Made by a program: the position numbers and the translations under genes
In this document: piece by piece, positions 28,704-39,316 of the stretch
How the letters are laid out: every line of letters begins with the position of its first letter
How positions within the stretch are numbered: the first letter of the stretch is position 1
The notes under the pieces: model-generated
Database searches by the model: none
What the model was told of the DNA's origin: nothing
Seen by the model: the letters and a program-made list of their open reading frames with translations, nothing else
Assembly (NCBI RefSeq): GCF_021284745.1
Contig: NZ_CP089925.1
Span: 1,983,001 to 2,047,000, forward strand
Reading direction: 5' to 3'
Length of the DNA: 64,000 bases
DNA from: Lysobacter sp. KIS68-7
GTDB taxonomy: Bacteria > Pseudomonadota > Gammaproteobacteria > Xanthomonadales > Xanthomonadaceae

Positions 28704-28749
28704 GCCCGGGATTACGCAGCCGGGGCCACGGAACCGGACCTGCGGGCGC

Positions 28750-28773
28750 AAAAAAACCGGCGCGGGGCCGGTT
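28750..28773 (-). terminator. Intrinsic terminator downstream of tRNA-Pro
   Basis: On the minus strand AACCGGC pairs with GCCGGTT and is followed by TTTTT. It lies 35 bases beyond the 3' end of the tRNA gene. Confidence 0.88.
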
Positions 28774-28807
28774 CCTTGCGTTCTGCCGATGTTTCGAATG
28801 ATCGAAT

Positions 28808-28884
28808 TGGTCGGGGAGACAGGATTTGAACCTGCGACTTCTACGTCCCGAACGTAGCGCTCTACCAGGCTGAGCTACACCCCG
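28808..28884 (-). tRNA. tRNA-Pro (anticodon CGG)
   Basis: The minus strand folds as a 77-nucleotide cloverleaf including an encoded CCA. The acceptor starts CGGGGTG and ends CTCCCCG-A-CCA, with one T-T mismatch. The D-arm has GCTCAGCCTGGTAGAGC. The anticodon stem CTACG/CGTAG carries loop TTCGGGA with anticodon CGG, reading proline codon CCG. The T-arm has GGTTCAAATCC. The terminator and a good promoter flank it. Confidence 0.97.
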
Positions 28885-28899
28885 ACAGCAGAGCCGCGA

Positions 28900-28929
28900 A
28901 TTCTAGCCAGCCGCGCGGGTGCGAGGCAA
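28900..28929 (-). promoter_or_regulatory. Promoter of tRNA-Pro
   Basis: Minus-strand TTGCCT (28924-28929) and TAGAAT (28900-28905) are 18 bases apart; transcription should start about 8 bases before the mature tRNA 5' end. Confidence 0.6.
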
Positions 28930-29022
28930 GCACCCCGATGCGATGATCTCGGCCGACGGTAGACTATGCGGCCTCAGGCCGGCGGAAACAGCGCCGCCAA
29001 CGACCCCCGGGAGCCCCGTCAT

Positions 29023-30414
29023 TTGAGCACGCCGATCAAGCCCCGCACGCCGTCGGGCGTCATGGAACTGCTGCCGCGCGACCAGATCGCGTTCCAGCGC
29101 ATGCTGGACACCATCCGCCACACGTTCGAACAGTTCGGCTTCCTGCCGGTGGAAACGCCCGTGATGGAGCTCTCCGAGGTCCTGCTCACCAAGTCGGGTG
29201 GCGATACGGAGCGGCAGGTGTACTTCGTGCAGTCCACGGGCGCGCTGGACAACGCGGCGGCGGGTGACGGCGGCCGCCCCGAGATGGCCCTGCGCTTCGA
29301 CCTCACGGTGCCGCTGGCCCGCTACGTGGCCGAACATGAACACGACCTCGTGTTCCCGTTCCGCCGCTACCAGATGCAGCGCGTCTACCGTGGCGAGCGC
29401 GCGCAGAGCGGCCGCTATCGCGAGTTCTACCAGTGCGACATCGACGTGATCGGCAAGGACAGCCTGTCGCCGCGCTTCGATGCGGAGATCCCGGCGGTGA
29501 TCGCGGCGGTGTTCGAGCGGCTGGCCTTCGGCGACTTCACCATCCAGTTCAACCATCGCAAGCTGCTGCGCGGCTACTTCGAGGGCCTGGGCATCGATGG
29601 CGAGCAGCAACTCGCCGTGCTGCGCGAGCTCGACAAGCTCGACAAGCGCGGCGAAGCGGCCGTGCGAGCGACGCTGGCGGGCGAGGGCTTCAGCCTCGCG
29701 GCGAATGTCGTCGATGCGCTGATGGCCTTCTCGCAGGTGCGTTCGACGGGCCACGCCGATGCGTTGGCGAAGCTCGAAGCCTTCCCGGTCGGCACGGCGC
29801 TGTTCGAAGAGGGCCGCGCCGAACTGCGCGGCGTGCTCGCGGCGCTGCAGGCGCTGGGCGTGCCCGAATCGCGCTACGCGCTGAATCTCTCCATCGCGCG
29901 TGGCCTGGATTACTACACCGGCATCGTCTACGAGACCTTCCTCGACGCGCATCCGCAGATTGGATCGATCTGCTCCGGCGGCCGCTACGACAACCTCGCG
30001 AGCCACTACACGAAGTCGAAGCTGCCGGGCGTCGGCATCTCCATCGGCCTCACGCGCCTGTTCTACCAGCTGCAGAAGGCCGGCCTGGTGTCGGGTGCCG
30101 ACAGTTCGGTCGACGTGCTCGTCGCGCTGATGGACGACGCGCAGCTGCCCGAAGCGCTCGCGCTCTCGCAGCGCCTGCGCGCCGCTGGCCTGAACGTGGA
30201 AACGCAGCTGGAACCGCGCAAGCTTGCCAAGCAGATGCAGTACGCCGATCGCGCGGGCATCCGCTTCGTCGCCATCCGCGGCGAAGACGAAGCCGCGCGC
30301 GGCGTGGTCGCGGTGAAGGACATGCGCCGCAACGAACAATTCGAATCGGCGGCAGAAACGCTGCCCGAGCGTATCCTCGAGGAACTGAAGATCACCCGGG
30401 AGTTGCAGGCATGA
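29023..30414 (+). CDS. hisS: Histidyl-tRNA synthetase
   Basis: A 463-residue class II synthetase. It begins (L/M)[19 protein letters not shown]; motif 2 is in the [17 protein letters not shown] segment, and the histidine-A motif is [15 protein letters not shown] follows. The C-terminal anticodon domain ends at 463. The start is uncertain: TTG at 29023 with GGGAG upstream is chosen, since the ATG at 28966 lies on a possible -10 box (TAGACT, 28960-28965), while ATG 29062 would truncate the conserved N-terminus. It overlaps the ammonia-lyase gene (ATGA). Confidence 0.9.
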   Translation: MSTPIKPRTPSGVMELLPRDQIAFQRMLDTIRHTFEQFGFLPVETPVMELSEVLLTKSGGDTERQVYFVQSTGALDNAAAGDGGRPEMALRFDLTVPLARYVAEHEHDLVFPFRRYQMQRVYRGERAQSGRYREFYQCDIDVIGKDSLSPRFDAEIPAVIAAVFERLAFGDFTIQFNHRKLLRGYFEGLGIDGEQQLAVLRELDKLDKRGEAAVRATLAGEGFSLAANVVDALMAFSQVRSTGHADALAKLEAFPVGTALFEEGRAELRGVLAALQALGVPESRYALNLSIARGLDYYTGIVYETFLDAHPQIGSICSGGRYDNLASHYTKSKLPGVGISIGLTRLFYQLQKAGLVSGADSSVDVLVALMDDAQLPEALALSQRLRAAGLNVETQLEPRKLAKQMQYADRAGIRFVAIRGEDEAARGVVAVKDMRRNEQFESAAETLPERILEELKITRELQA

Positions 30415-32282
30415 GGCCCGTCCGTCTCGATGGCCGCTCGCTGACGCAGCGCACGCTGGTCGAAGTCGCGCATGGCGCACCGGTGGAACTCGACGCGGAC
30501 GCGCTCAAGGCCGTCGCGCGTGCCGCCGATTTCCTCGCCACGCAGGTCGCGCGCGAAGAACCCATCTACGGCGTGTCGACCGGCTTCGGCAGCAACGCCG
30601 ACAAGCTGCTCGGCGCGCGTCCCGCACGTGGCGGCGAAGGCTCGCTGCATCGCGAACTGCAGGACAACCTGATCGTCACGCACGCCGTGTGCGTCGGCGA
30701 GCCCTTCGCGCCCGAAGTGGTGCGCGCGATGCTGTGCATCCGCATCAACACGCTGCTGCGCGGGCATTCGGGCATCCGCGTGGAAACGCTGCAGGCGCTC
30801 ACCGCAATGCTCAACGCCGGCATCGTGCCGGTGGTGCCGCAACTCGGATCCGTCGGCGCGTCGGGCGACCTCGCGCCGCTCTCGCACCTGGCCATCGTGT
30901 TGCTGGGCGGCGGCGAAGCCTTTTACCAGGGCGAACGCATCCCGGGTGCCGAAGCGCTCGCGAATGCGGGCCTGAAGCCGGTCACGCTCTCCTACAAGGA
31001 AGGCCTCGCGCTCAACAACGGCACTGCGCAGATGCTCGCCACGGGCGTGCTCGCGGTGCAGCGCCTGGAAGAACTGCTCGAAACGGCCGACATCGCCGCG
31101 GCGATGACCATCGATGCCTTCGCCGGCCGCCTCGGTGCGTTCGCCGAAGAAGTGCACGCGCTGCGCCCGCATCCGGGCCAGGTGCACGTGGCGGAACACC
31201 TGCGCACCTTGCTCGCCGGTTCGACGCTCTCCGACATCCCGTACCACCTCGTGCCGAAATTCCGCACCTGGTCGCCGACGGCATGGGTGGGCGACGAGGA
31301 CGCGCGCTTCGACATCAGCTGGAAGTGGGTGCCGCTCACGCAGCGCCACGGCCGCGAGAAGTTCTACGCGCGCTTCCGTCCGTTCCGCGGCGGCAAGAAG
31401 CACCAGCCGCAGGACAGCTATTCGCTGCGCTGCATCCCGCAAGTGCATGGCGCCGTTCGCGATGCGCTGGAGCAGGCGCGCCGCGTGCTCGACGTCGAGC
31501 TCAATTCGGTGACCGACAACCCCTTGGTCTTCCCGGATGCAGAGGCCATGTACGTCGAAGAGCAGGTGATCTCCGCCGGCCATTTCCACGGCATGCCGCT
31601 CGCGCTGGCGATGAGTTACGTCAAGGCCGCGATTCCCGTGCTGGCCTCGATCAGCGAACGCCGCCTCAACAAGCTCGTCGATCCGGCCACCAACGACGGT
31701 CTGCCGCCGTTCCTGATCGGCAACGAAGACGGCACCGAATCGGGCCTGATGATCGTGCAGTACACCGCCGCGGCCATCGTCAACGACCTGGCGAGCCGCG
31801 CGATGCCGGCGTCGGTGTATTCGATCCCCACCAGCGCGAACGCCGAAGACCATGTGTCGATGGGCGCGAACGAAGCGCGCCACGTGCTCGCGATGGCGGA
31901 CGACCTGGGCAAGGTGATCGCGCTGGAACTGCTGACCGCAGCGCAGGCGCTCGACATGCGCCGTGACATGATCAGCGCCGGGCGCAAGCTGGCCCGCAAA
32001 GCCGATCCGGAAACCTTCGCCGCGAAGGTGCAGGGCGGTCCGCTCCTCGACGATCCCGGCCGCGCGACCTTCCTGGCGGAAGTCGAAGGACTGCGCGCGG
32101 AACTGGCCGGTGCCGAGGAATTCGGCCCGGGTCCCGCGATCACCGCCGCGCACGCCGCGATCCGCTGGCGCATCGGCTACCTCGATCGCGACCGCGCGCT
32201 CGACGGCGACGTTCGCATGGCAGTGAAGCTCGTCGAGGACAACAGCGTGCTGGATGCGGTGCGGGCCGCGTTGAGCGCATGA
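30411..32282 (+). CDS. Aromatic amino acid (probably histidine) ammonia-lyase
   Basis: A 623-residue member of the HAL/PAL/TAL family, longer than the usual 510. The MIO-forming Ala-Ser-Gly is at residues 150-152 ([11 protein letters not shown]), the active-site Tyr is at 53 and a His occupies the selectivity position at 91, as in histidine or tyrosine ammonia-lyases rather than [20 protein letters not shown]-like DNPLVF and NAEDHVSMG follow. About 60 extra residues (272-333) are inserted before QDSYSLR. No hutU, hutI or hutG is nearby. It overlaps hisS and the phosphoesterase gene, indicating one transcript. Substrate is not certain. Confidence 0.8.
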   Translation: MRPVRLDGRSLTQRTLVEVAHGAPVELDADALKAVARAADFLATQVAREEPIYGVSTGFGSNADKLLGARPARGGEGSLHRELQDNLIVTHAVCVGEPFAPEVVRAMLCIRINTLLRGHSGIRVETLQALTAMLNAGIVPVVPQLGSVGASGDLAPLSHLAIVLLGGGEAFYQGERIPGAEALANAGLKPVTLSYKEGLALNNGTAQMLATGVLAVQRLEELLETADIAAAMTIDAFAGRLGAFAEEVHALRPHPGQVHVAEHLRTLLAGSTLSDIPYHLVPKFRTWSPTAWVGDEDARFDISWKWVPLTQRHGREKFYARFRPFRGGKKHQPQDSYSLRCIPQVHGAVRDALEQARRVLDVELNSVTDNPLVFPDAEAMYVEEQVISAGHFHGMPLALAMSYVKAAIPVLASISERRLNKLVDPATNDGLPPFLIGNEDGTESGLMIVQYTAAAIVNDLASRAMPASVYSIPTSANAEDHVSMGANEARHVLAMADDLGKVIALELLTAAQALDMRRDMISAGRKLARKADPETFAAKVQGGPLLDDPGRATFLAEVEGLRAELAGAEEFGPGPAITAAHAAIRWRIGYLDRDRALDGDVRMAVKLVEDNSVLDAVRAALSA

Positions 32283-33577
32283 GGCGTGCGTGGCGGGTTG
32301 CCGCGGGCGCATTGCTCGCGGTCGCGGCCATGTCGGCGGGTGCTGCGGATGCACCGACGGACAGCATCCGCATCCTGGTCTTCGGCGACCCGCAGCCCAA
32401 TTCGCCGGCCGCGGTCGACTATTACGCGCGCGACATCGTCGCCTCCGCGATGCCGGCGGCGAAGCAAAGCGTTGTCGGCATCACGCTCGGCGACGTCGCG
32501 AACGACCAGCCGGCGCTTTATCCCGGCGTGAAGGCGGCGACCGAACGCCTCGGGATCCCCTGGTTGTACGCGCCGGGCAACCACGACATCGACCACGATG
32601 CGACCTCCGACGCCGAGTCGTTGCGCAGCTTCCATGCCGCCTTCGGCGACGATACGCGCCTGTGGAAGCACCCGCTCGCCAATGTCGTCGTGCTGGACGA
32701 TGTGGTCGCGCTGCCCGGCCAGTCGCCCGCCTACATCGGCGGCCTGCGCGAGGACCAGTTCGCGCGGCTCGAGACGTGGCTTCCGACGCTGCCGCGCGAT
32801 CGCCTGCTGGTCATTGCCGCGCACATCCCGTTCTTCGACATCTCCACCACGCCCGGCCGGGAATCGTTCCGCAGTGTCGATCGCGCGCGCCTGTTCGCGT
32901 TGCTCAAGCCCTTTCCGCACGTGTTGTTGCTGAGCGCACATACCCACAACCAGCGTCATTTCTTCCACGACGCGAAGGACGGCTGGCAGGGCGCGACGCC
33001 GTTGCACGAATACAACGTCGGCGCCGCGTGCGGTGCCTTCTGGTCGGGCGTGGCGGACGCGCAGGGGATCCCCGACGCGATGATGTCTGACGGCACGCCG
33101 AACGGCTTCGCGACGTTGCAGGTCAAGCGCGGCGGCGACTACGCGCTTGCCTGGCATCCGGCGCGCGATCCGGCCGACACGCAGATCGCCCTGCACGCCC
33201 CGAAGGTGCTGCGCCGCGGCGCGTATCCGGCGTGGGGCGTGTTCGCCAACGTCTTCATGGGGCGCGACGACACGCGCGTGGAGTTCCGCGTCGACGCAGG
33301 CGAATGGAAGCCCATGGTGCACGTCGTGCAACCCGATCCGCGCGTGGCGGAGGAAAACGCCAAGGACGACGCGGCGGACCAGCTGCGTGGCTTCGATCGC
33401 TCGCCCGAAGCCGAGCCCTCGCAGCACCTGTGGCGCGCCGCGCTGCCCGCCACGCTCGCCGCCGGCACGCACGAAGTGGAAGTCCGCGCCTTCGACGCCT
33501 GGCGAGGCGAAGTGCGCGCGAAGACGACCTATCGCCTGGACGAGGGCGACCGCGTCAGCGCAAAAGCGAGTCGGTGA
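32279..33577 (+). CDS. Exported calcineurin-like metallophosphoesterase
   Basis: A 432-residue protein with a Sec signal ([20 protein letters not shown], cleavage near residue 23). Metal-binding motifs are FGDPQ, LGDVAND, GNHD at about residue 100, AAHIP and SAHTHNQ. This is the complete set for a two-metal phosphoesterase, and the C-terminal beta-rich domain (about 300-430) resembles that of related secreted phosphatases. The ATG overlaps the ammonia-lyase stop. The 3' end overlaps convergent mtnC by 23 bases. Substrate unknown. Confidence 0.85.
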   Translation: MRRAWRVAAGALLAVAAMSAGAADAPTDSIRILVFGDPQPNSPAAVDYYARDIVASAMPAAKQSVVGITLGDVANDQPALYPGVKAATERLGIPWLYAPGNHDIDHDATSDAESLRSFHAAFGDDTRLWKHPLANVVVLDDVVALPGQSPAYIGGLREDQFARLETWLPTLPRDRLLVIAAHIPFFDISTTPGRESFRSVDRARLFALLKPFPHVLLLSAHTHNQRHFFHDAKDGWQGATPLHEYNVGAACGAFWSGVADAQGIPDAMMSDGTPNGFATLQVKRGGDYALAWHPARDPADTQIALHAPKVLRRGAYPAWGVFANVFMGRDDTRVEFRVDAGEWKPMVHVVQPDPRVAEENAKDDAADQLRGFDRSPEAEPSQHLWRAALPATLAAGTHEVEVRAFDAWRGEVRAKTTYRLDEGDRVSAKASR

Positions 33578-34259
33578 TGTCCGCGAACGAATCCACGCGT
33601 GCGTGCCCGTGGCGTACTTCGCCCGCGCGCGGCACCGGGTAATCCTCGCGACGATCGACGAGCACCGTGCGCATGCCGGCCTCGCGCGCCGCGTCGAGTT
33701 CCTCGACCACGTCGGAGAGGAACACGATTTCGCCCGGCGGACGCCCGAGCGTCTGCGCAATCCGGCGATAACTCTCCGCCTCGCGCTTGTGCCCGACCGA
33801 GGTGTCGAACCACCCGGTGAACAAGCGCGTCAGGTCGCCTGCGTCCGTGTGCCCGAACAGCAGCTTCTGCGCCGGCACGGACCCTGAGGAATACACCGCG
33901 AGCGGATGCCCCATGCGATACCACGCGCGCAGGCGTTCACTCGCGTCGGGGTAGAGCGGGGCGGTGAAGTCCGCGCTGCGATAGCCCGCTTCCCACACCA
34001 GGCCCTGCAGCGCCTTGAGCGCGGTGTGCTTGCGGTCTTCGTCGATCCAGCCCTGCAGCGTCTCCACGATCATGTCGTCGCTGCACACACCGCCGTTCTC
34101 GATCGCCACCTGGTCGAGCCAGGGGCGCACGTCGGGGTCGTTGCCGCGCTCGCGGACGAATTCCGGCAAGGCGCGGCGTGCATACGGGAACAGCACGTCG
34201 CGGACGAAGGAAATGCTGCTGGTGGTGCCTTCGATGTCGGTGAGGATGGTCGCCGTCAT
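33555..34259 (-). CDS. mtnC: Enolase-phosphatase E1
   Basis: A 234-residue HAD-type enzyme starting [17 protein letters not shown], the signature of MtnC. The later [13 protein letters not shown] and [16 protein letters not shown] motifs match. It converts the diketo intermediate of methionine salvage to acireductone. It overlaps mtnD by four bases (ATGA) and is the last gene of mtnB-mtnD-mtnC. Confidence 0.95.
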   Translation of the reverse strand: MTATILTDIEGTTSSISFVRDVLFPYARRALPEFVRERGNDPDVRPWLDQVAIENGGVCSDDMIVETLQGWIDEDRKHTALKALQGLVWEAGYRSADFTAPLYPDASERLRAWYRMGHPLAVYSSGSVPAQKLLFGHTDAGDLTRLFTGWFDTSVGHKREAESYRRIAQTLGRPPGEIVFLSDVVEELDAAREAGMRTVLVDRREDYPVPRAGEVRHGHARVDSFADITDSLLR

Positions 34260-34819
34260 CGATCGCGCGCCTGGCCGACTTCGTACCTCGGGAATTTCTG
34301 CGCGATATCCGTGCCGGTGAAGTGGCCCACCCACCCATCCGGCTCGGTGAAGAAACGGATCGCGACGAAGCGCGGCTCCGGCCCCATGTCGAACCAGTGC
34401 GTCATGCGGTCCGGCACGGCGACGAGATCGCCGGCTTCGCACAGCAGCTCGAACACGCGGTCTTCGACGTGCAGGGTGAACAGCCCCGAGCCGTCGACGA
34501 AGAAGCGCACCTCGTCTTCCTTGTGGAAGTGTTCGTCGAGGAACTTCTTGCGCATCTCCGCGCGGTTCGGATTGTCCGGCGCGATGCTCACCACATCGAC
34601 GGTGCGGAAGCCGCGCTCCTCGACCAGCCGATCGATGTCGGCCTTGTACGCCGCCATGATCGTTTCGGGCGCATCGCCCGCCGCGATCGGCTGCGAGGCT
34701 TCCCACTGTTCGAAGGCCACGCCGATCGGCGCGAGTTCGCGCGCGATGTCCGCGTGCGTGTTCGCGACCCGCACCGGCTGGTCCGGATGTGCTTCCTCGA
34801 AAATGCGCAGGCGGCTCAT
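34256..34819 (-). CDS. mtnD: Acireductone dioxygenase
   Basis: A 187-residue cupin. The metal ligands lie in [12 protein letters not shown] near residue 97 (H-x-H-x4-E) with the last His in MTHWFD. Depending on metal it makes the methionine precursor (Fe) or an off-pathway product (Ni). It overlaps mtnC and mtnB by four bases. Confidence 0.95.
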   Translation of the reverse strand: MSRLRIFEEAHPDQPVRVANTHADIARELAPIGVAFEQWEASQPIAAGDAPETIMAAYKADIDRLVEERGFRTVDVVSIAPDNPNRAEMRKKFLDEHFHKEDEVRFFVDGSGLFTLHVEDRVFELLCEAGDLVAVPDRMTHWFDMGPEPRFVAIRFFTEPDGWVGHFTGTDIAQKFPRYEVGQARDR

Positions 34820-35451
34820 CGTTGCAGTTTCCTCAATTCCAGTTCGCAGCCGAAAAGGAACTCGAACGCTTCCAGGTGGCGCCGCGCTTCGGCCATGTCG
34901 CGGCCCCAGGCGTACAGGCCGTGGCCGTCGATGAGGTAGCCCCACATCGGGCGCTCCTCGAGCAGGCAATCGACCTGCGCGGCGAGAGTGTGCATGTCCT
35001 GGGAATTCGGCAGCACGGGCACCACCATTTCGGTCTGGTGCGTGTCGTTGCCGCGGAACGCCTTGAGCAGTTCGTAGCCTTCCAGGCGCATGTAGCCGCG
35101 GCCGGCGAACAGGCGCGAGGCGATGGTCTGGTTCTGCGAGTGCGTGTGCAGGACGCAGCCGACGTCCGGGTAGCGCTTGTAGAGCTGCGTGTGCAGCAGC
35201 GTTTCCGCGGAGGGGCGATGGTCCGTGCCGACGGGCTGGCCGTCGAAGTCCACGACCATGATGTCGTCTTCGGTCAGCTTGCCTTTGTCGCGGCCGGAGA
35301 CGGTGATGGCAGCGTGCCGGTCGTCCAGGCGCTGCGAGAAGTTGCTGCTGGTCGCGGGCGTCCAGCCCGCGGCGGCGAGCTCGCGGACGTTGCTGATGAT
35401 GGAGCCCGCCGCGCGGCGAAGGGCTTCGCGGTCGTAGGGGAGGTCGCTCAT
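34816..35451 (-). CDS. mtnB: Methylthioribulose-1-phosphate dehydratase
   Basis: A 211-residue class II aldolase-type protein. The zinc ligands are in LHTHSQN (around residue 102) and in the GHGLYAWG segment, and NFSQRL near residue 38 fits. It dehydrates methylthioribulose-1-phosphate. The frame extends further upstream, but ATG 35451 begins the normal N-terminus. First gene of mtnBDC; mtnA and mtnK/mtnN are not in the window. Confidence 0.92.
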   Translation of the reverse strand: MSDLPYDREALRRAAGSIISNVRELAAAGWTPATSSNFSQRLDDRHAAITVSGRDKGKLTEDDIMVVDFDGQPVGTDHRPSAETLLHTQLYKRYPDVGCVLHTHSQNQTIASRLFAGRGYMRLEGYELLKAFRGNDTHQTEMVVPVLPNSQDMHTLAAQVDCLLEERPMWGYLIDGHGLYAWGRDMAEARRHLEAFEFLFGCELELRKLQR

Positions 35452-35503
35452 GGGGGAAAGTGTACCCGCCCCGTGTTCAGACTCTGCAAAAACCGGGGCC
35501 CGG

Positions 35504-35534
35504 AAAAAGAAACGGCGCGGTTGCCCGCGCCGTT
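35504..35534 (-). terminator. Intrinsic terminator of the amino acid permease gene
   Basis: On the minus strand AACGGCGCGG pairs with CCGCGCCGTT across GCAA and runs into TCTTTTT. It lies 25 bases after the permease stop and upstream of mtnB. Confidence 0.9.
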
Positions 35535-35558
35535 CCATTCAACCGTTTGTCGCTTGGC

Positions 35559-37076
35559 TTACGGGCCCGGCTCCGGACCTTCGTGCACCAGCGGGGCCGA
35601 CGGGAGCGGATCGCTGTAGCCGTGGAGCAGCTTCTCGTTGCCCGGCGCCAGGTGGCTGCGGCGGCGCGCGTACATGAAGTACACGACCAGGCCGATCGTC
35701 GCCCAGATGCAGAAGTACTTGATCGTGGGGTTCCAGCCGAGGCTGAAGAACAGCAGCACGCAGCCGGCCATGGCCAGCGGACCGACCACCCACACGAACG
35801 GGGTGCGGAACGGGCGGTTGCGGCCCGGATCGGTCTTGCGCAGCACCATCACGCCGGCGGCGACCATGAAGAACGCGAACAGCGTGCCGGAGTTGGAGAT
35901 GTCGGCCAGCATGCCCACCGGGAACATCGCCGCGAACAGCGACACCGCGATACCCGTGATCCAGGTGACCACGTGCGGCGTGTGGAAGCGCGGATGCACG
36001 CGCGAGAGCGCTTCCGGCAGCAGGCCGTCGCGGGCCATCGTGAACAGGATGCGGGTCTGGCCGAAGATCATCATCAGCACGACCGACGGCAGCGCGACGA
36101 TGGCGGCGATGGCGACGAAGTTGCCGATCTGCGGATGGCCGATCGAGCGCAGCACGAAGGCCAGCGGTTCCTTGCTCTGCGACAGCGCGCCGCCCGGCTG
36201 TGCGCCCATGGCGCCGACCGCGGCGTAGGCCACCAGCAGGTAGAACACGGTGCAGATCGCGAGCGAGCCGATCAGGCCGATCGGGATGTTGCGGTTCGGG
36301 TTCTTGGTTTCCTCGGCGGCGGTGGAGACCGCGTCGAAGCCCACGAACGCGAAGAAGATCGATGCCGCGGCGCCCAGCACGCCCACGCCCGACAGCGGCG
36401 TGCCCCAGCCGTTCGGCAGCATCGGCACGAAGTTGGCGTGGTTCACCGCCGGCAGCGCCAGCACGATGAACGCAGTGAGTGCCACGATCTTGACGATGAC
36501 GAGCACCGCGGTGAACTTCGCCGACTTCGACGTGCCCAGCACCAGCAGGCAGGTGATCAGCAGCGAGATCAGGAAGGCGATGAGGTTGAACGTGCCGTGG
36601 ACGATCGAGCCGTCCGCCAGCGTCACCGTGTCGCCGGGCCCCGCCGTCAATGCGATGGGCAATGGCATCCCGATCGCGTTGAGGAACCCGTTGGCGTATC
36701 CGGACCAGCCGACGGCCACCGCACCCGCCGCGACCGCGTATTCAAGGACCAGTGCCCAACCCACCATCCACGCGATGAGCTCGCCGAGCACGGCGTAGGA
36801 GTAGGTGTAGGCCGAACCCGAGACCGGCACCATCGCCGCGATCTCGGAGTAGATCAGCGCCGTCAGTGCGCAGACGAAGCCTGCGATGACGAACGAATAC
36901 ATCATGCCGGGGCCGGCCTTGTTGGCCGCGACGGCGGTGAGCACGAAGATGCCCGTGCCGATGACCGCGCCGATGCCGAGCATCGTCAGGTCGAATGCGC
37001 CGAGCTGGCGCGTGAGGGACCGCTTGGCGGCGGTCTCCAGGATCAGGTCCAGCGGTTTCCTGCGTTCGAACAACAT
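35559..37076 (-). CDS. APC-family amino acid permease
   Basis: A 505-residue transporter with 12-14 hydrophobic helices. The LTMLGIGAVIGTGIFVLT segment at residues 31-48 contains the first-helix motif of the amino acid-polyamine-organocation superfamily; FVGFDAVSTAAEETKNPNRNIP is the conserved mid-protein motif of the cationic amino acid transporter group. The ATG at 37076 has GGGGAG upstream. Specificity is not predictable from sequence. Monocistronic. Confidence 0.9.
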   Translation of the reverse strand: MLFERRKPLDLILETAAKRSLTRQLGAFDLTMLGIGAVIGTGIFVLTAVAANKAGPGMMYSFVIAGFVCALTALIYSEIAAMVPVSGSAYTYSYAVLGELIAWMVGWALVLEYAVAAGAVAVGWSGYANGFLNAIGMPLPIALTAGPGDTVTLADGSIVHGTFNLIAFLISLLITCLLVLGTSKSAKFTAVLVIVKIVALTAFIVLALPAVNHANFVPMLPNGWGTPLSGVGVLGAAASIFFAFVGFDAVSTAAEETKNPNRNIPIGLIGSLAICTVFYLLVAYAAVGAMGAQPGGALSQSKEPLAFVLRSIGHPQIGNFVAIAAIVALPSVVLMMIFGQTRILFTMARDGLLPEALSRVHPRFHTPHVVTWITGIAVSLFAAMFPVGMLADISNSGTLFAFFMVAAGVMVLRKTDPGRNRPFRTPFVWVVGPLAMAGCVLLFFSLGWNPTIKYFCIWATIGLVVYFMYARRRSHLAPGNEKLLHGYSDPLPSAPLVHEGPEPGP

Positions 37077-37234
37077 TTGCGAGCTCCCCAGAGCGTTAGG
37101 CGGTTCGGTGGTCCCACGGCCGGGTGGTGGGGCCACCGCGAACCGGCTGACCTTACATTGGCCTCCGTCGGGGGCACAAGTTCCTCAGGTGGGGGCAATC
37201 GGGATAATGCGGCGCCTTCTGTCAGGATTTCGGG

Positions 37235-37798
37235 ATGAATTGGCGAAACGCGCACTCCGCACAAATGACCCTGCTCGCCGACTACCGCGCGCGGTGGCCC
37301 GGGGAGGCAGCGACGGTCGACGAATTCATCGCCCTGCTGGACGACGCTGAAGACCCCTTCCTCCGCGACCGCCTCGCCGGCCACTTCACCGCGTCGGCCT
37401 GGCTGGTCGACCGAAGCGGCAACCGTGTGCTGCTCACGCACCATCGCAAGTTGGACCGCTGGTTGCAGCTGGGCGGCCATGCCGATGGCGTGCGCGACTT
37501 CGCGCGCGTGGCGCTGACCGAAGCGGAAGAGGAGTCGGGATTGCCGGGCCTGTCGGTCGACGCGGCGATCTTCGACCTCGACGCGCACGAGATCCCCGAG
37601 CACAAGGGCGTGCCGGCGCACATCCATTACGACGTGCGTTTCGTGGTGCATGCGGGGGAAGAGGAATCGTTCGTCGTCAGCGACGAATCGCACGCACTGG
37701 AATGGCGTGCGATCGCAGCGCTGGTCGATGACGAACAAGCCGATCCATCCTTGCGACGGATGGCATGGAAGTGGCTGCAATCCCGTCGGGTGTCGTAG
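37235..37798 (+). CDS. Nudix hydrolase
   Basis: A 187-residue protein with a Nudix box: LGGHADGVRDFARVALTEAEEESGL around residues 75-100, in which the REUxEE core reads TEAEEESG. It fits the subfamily with a GGH start rather than GGK. AGGATT lies upstream of the ATG at 37235; GATAAT at 37203-37208 may be the -10 box. Likely hydrolyses a nucleoside diphosphate derivative; substrate unknown. Confidence 0.85.
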   Translation: MNWRNAHSAQMTLLADYRARWPGEAATVDEFIALLDDAEDPFLRDRLAGHFTASAWLVDRSGNRVLLTHHRKLDRWLQLGGHADGVRDFARVALTEAEEESGLPGLSVDAAIFDLDAHEIPEHKGVPAHIHYDVRFVVHAGEEESFVVSDESHALEWRAIAALVDDEQADPSLRRMAWKWLQSRRVS

Positions 37799-37914
37799 CC
37801 CCTTTTAGTAAAAGGGGCGCGCGTCAGCGGGGGAAATTGGAAGCAAAGGCTGGGGCCCGAAGTTTGCGCACCAAACTTTGGGGAATAAGTATTCGCTGTT
37901 GCGAATACTTATTC
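37798..37914. repeat. Three consecutive stem-loops between Nudix and efpL
   Basis: A 9-bp stem (37798-37802/37803-37813/37814-37818, GCCCCTTTT with AAAAGGGGC) sits at the Nudix stop. A second, AAGTTTG with CAAACTT, lies at about 37860-37877, and a third perfect 14-bp stem is at 37883-37896/37901-37914. The last includes the efpL stop codon. They are A+T-rich relative to the surroundings. They probably terminate both convergent messages, but only short T-runs are present. Confidence 0.75.
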
Positions 37915-38475
37915 AGCCCGGCCGGCGAATTCGCCGGTCGTGGTGTTCACCCACACCTTCTCACCGTTGCCGATGTACTCCGGCACCATGATCTCGATGC
38001 CGGTGGACAGCTTCGCCGGCTTCGGGCGCTTGGTGGCCGTGCCGCCCTTGAGTTCCGGCGGCGTCTCGATCACTTCGATCGCGACGCTCTGCGGCAACTG
38101 GATCGCCACCGGGGCGTCTTCGATCAGCTGCACGTAGATGCCCGTGAGGTCGTCGACGATGTAGCCGGCGGCGTCGCCCACCGCGTCGGCGTCGAGCGTG
38201 TAGGGCGTGTAGTCCTCGTCGTCGAGGAACACGAAGGCCTCGCCGTCCTTGTACGAATACGTCGCCTGGCGGCGGCTCATGTCGACTTCGCGCAGGTCGT
38301 CGTCGCCGTCGAAGCTCGCGTCGAGCTTGGCCGCGCCCGGGATGCTGTACATCACGAAGCGATAGCGCACGTTGCCGCCGCGGCCCTGCGGCGAGCTGCG
38401 CTCGATGTCGCGGACCTGGTACACGCCGCCGTTGTGTTCGACGACGTTGCCTTTCTTGATGTCGTAAGCCTTCAT
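37909..38475 (-). CDS. efpL: EF-P-like protein EfpL (YeiP)
   Basis: A 188-residue EF-P paralogue. It starts [12 protein letters not shown], has SSPQGRGG around residue 32 with Arg at the tip position (Arg33 in E. coli YeiP), and contains [12 protein letters not shown] and [13 protein letters not shown] typical of YeiP. EfpL assists translation of some polyproline and other stalling motifs. The SDR stop is four bases upstream of its ATG, so it may be translated from the same message as the SDR. Confidence 0.92.
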   Translation of the reverse strand: MKAYDIKKGNVVEHNGGVYQVRDIERSSPQGRGGNVRYRFVMYSIPGAAKLDASFDGDDDLREVDMSRRQATYSYKDGEAFVFLDDEDYTPYTLDADAVGDAAGYIVDDLTGIYVQLIEDAPVAIQLPQSVAIEVIETPPELKGGTATKRPKPAKLSTGIEIMVPEYIGNGEKVWVNTTTGEFAGRAE

Positions 38476-38479
38476 GGGA

Positions 38480-39250
38480 TCACTTCGGTGCGAGGCGCGT
38501 GGCGCCGTCGAGGCGAATGGTTTCGCCGTTGAGGTAGGTGTTCTGCAGGATGTAGGCGACGAGGTCCGCGAACTCTTCCGGCTTGCCCAGGCGCGAGGGG
38601 AAGGGGATGGACGCGGCCAGCGACTGCTGCACGGCTTCGGGCATGCCATCGACCATCGGCGTCCAGAAGATGCCCGGCGCCACGGTCATCACGCGGATGC
38701 CGAAGCGCGAGAGTTCGCGCGCCATCGGCAGCGTCATCGCGACCACGCCGCCCTTCGATGCCGAGTACGCAGCCTGGCCGATCTGGCCTTCGTAGGCGGC
38801 GACCGACGCGGTGTTGACGATCACGCCGCGCTCGCCGTCCACGCCCGCTTCGTTGCCCTGCATCAGCTGCGCAGCGGCCTTGGACACGTTGAAGCTGCCG
38901 ACGAGGTTGACCATCACCGTGGTCTGGAACTGCGACAGCGGCATCGGGCCTTCCTTGCCCAGCACGCGGCCGGCGCCGAGGATGCCGGCGCAGTTGATCG
39001 CGACGTTCAGGCCACCGAGGAAGTCCTTGGCGGCGGCGACATTGGCGACCACGCCCGCTTCGTCGCTCACGTCGGTCTTGAAGTACTTCGCATTGCCGGC
39101 GCCGAGCTGCGCGACGGCGGCCGCGCCCTTCTCGTCGTTGACGTCGAACAGGGCGACCTTGGCGCCGTTGGCGACCAGGTGCTGGGCGACGGCGAAGCCG
39201 AGGCCGGAGACGCCACCGGTGACGATGGCGCGGGTGGAGGCGAGTTGCAT
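38480..39250 (-). CDS. Short-chain dehydrogenase, 3-hydroxyacyl-CoA dehydrogenase type-2-like
   Basis: A 256-residue SDR with TGGVSGLG at residue 11, NCAGI, and a YSASK catalytic motif. It is most like the HSD17B10/3-hydroxyacyl-CoA dehydrogenase type (long tail with [16 protein letters not shown] and [14 protein letters not shown]). It could oxidise 3-hydroxyacyl-CoAs including branched-chain ones. It lies upstream of efpL on the same strand. Confidence 0.85.
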   Translation of the reverse strand: MQLASTRAIVTGGVSGLGFAVAQHLVANGAKVALFDVNDEKGAAAVAQLGAGNAKYFKTDVSDEAGVVANVAAAKDFLGGLNVAINCAGILGAGRVLGKEGPMPLSQFQTTVMVNLVGSFNVSKAAAQLMQGNEAGVDGERGVIVNTASVAAYEGQIGQAAYSASKGGVVAMTLPMARELSRFGIRVMTVAPGIFWTPMVDGMPEAVQQSLAASIPFPSRLGKPEEFADLVAYILQNTYLNGETIRLDGATRLAPK

Positions 39251-39316
39251 GGGGGATCCCTGCGGGCGGAAAGCCGGGGATTTTACCGCGTTGCCCTGTG
39301 GCGGGGCGGCGGCCGG

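Noticed and set aside
30063-32354. Minus-strand frame of 763 codons opposite the ammonia-lyase
   Set aside because: His/Arg-rich shadow with no domain signature.
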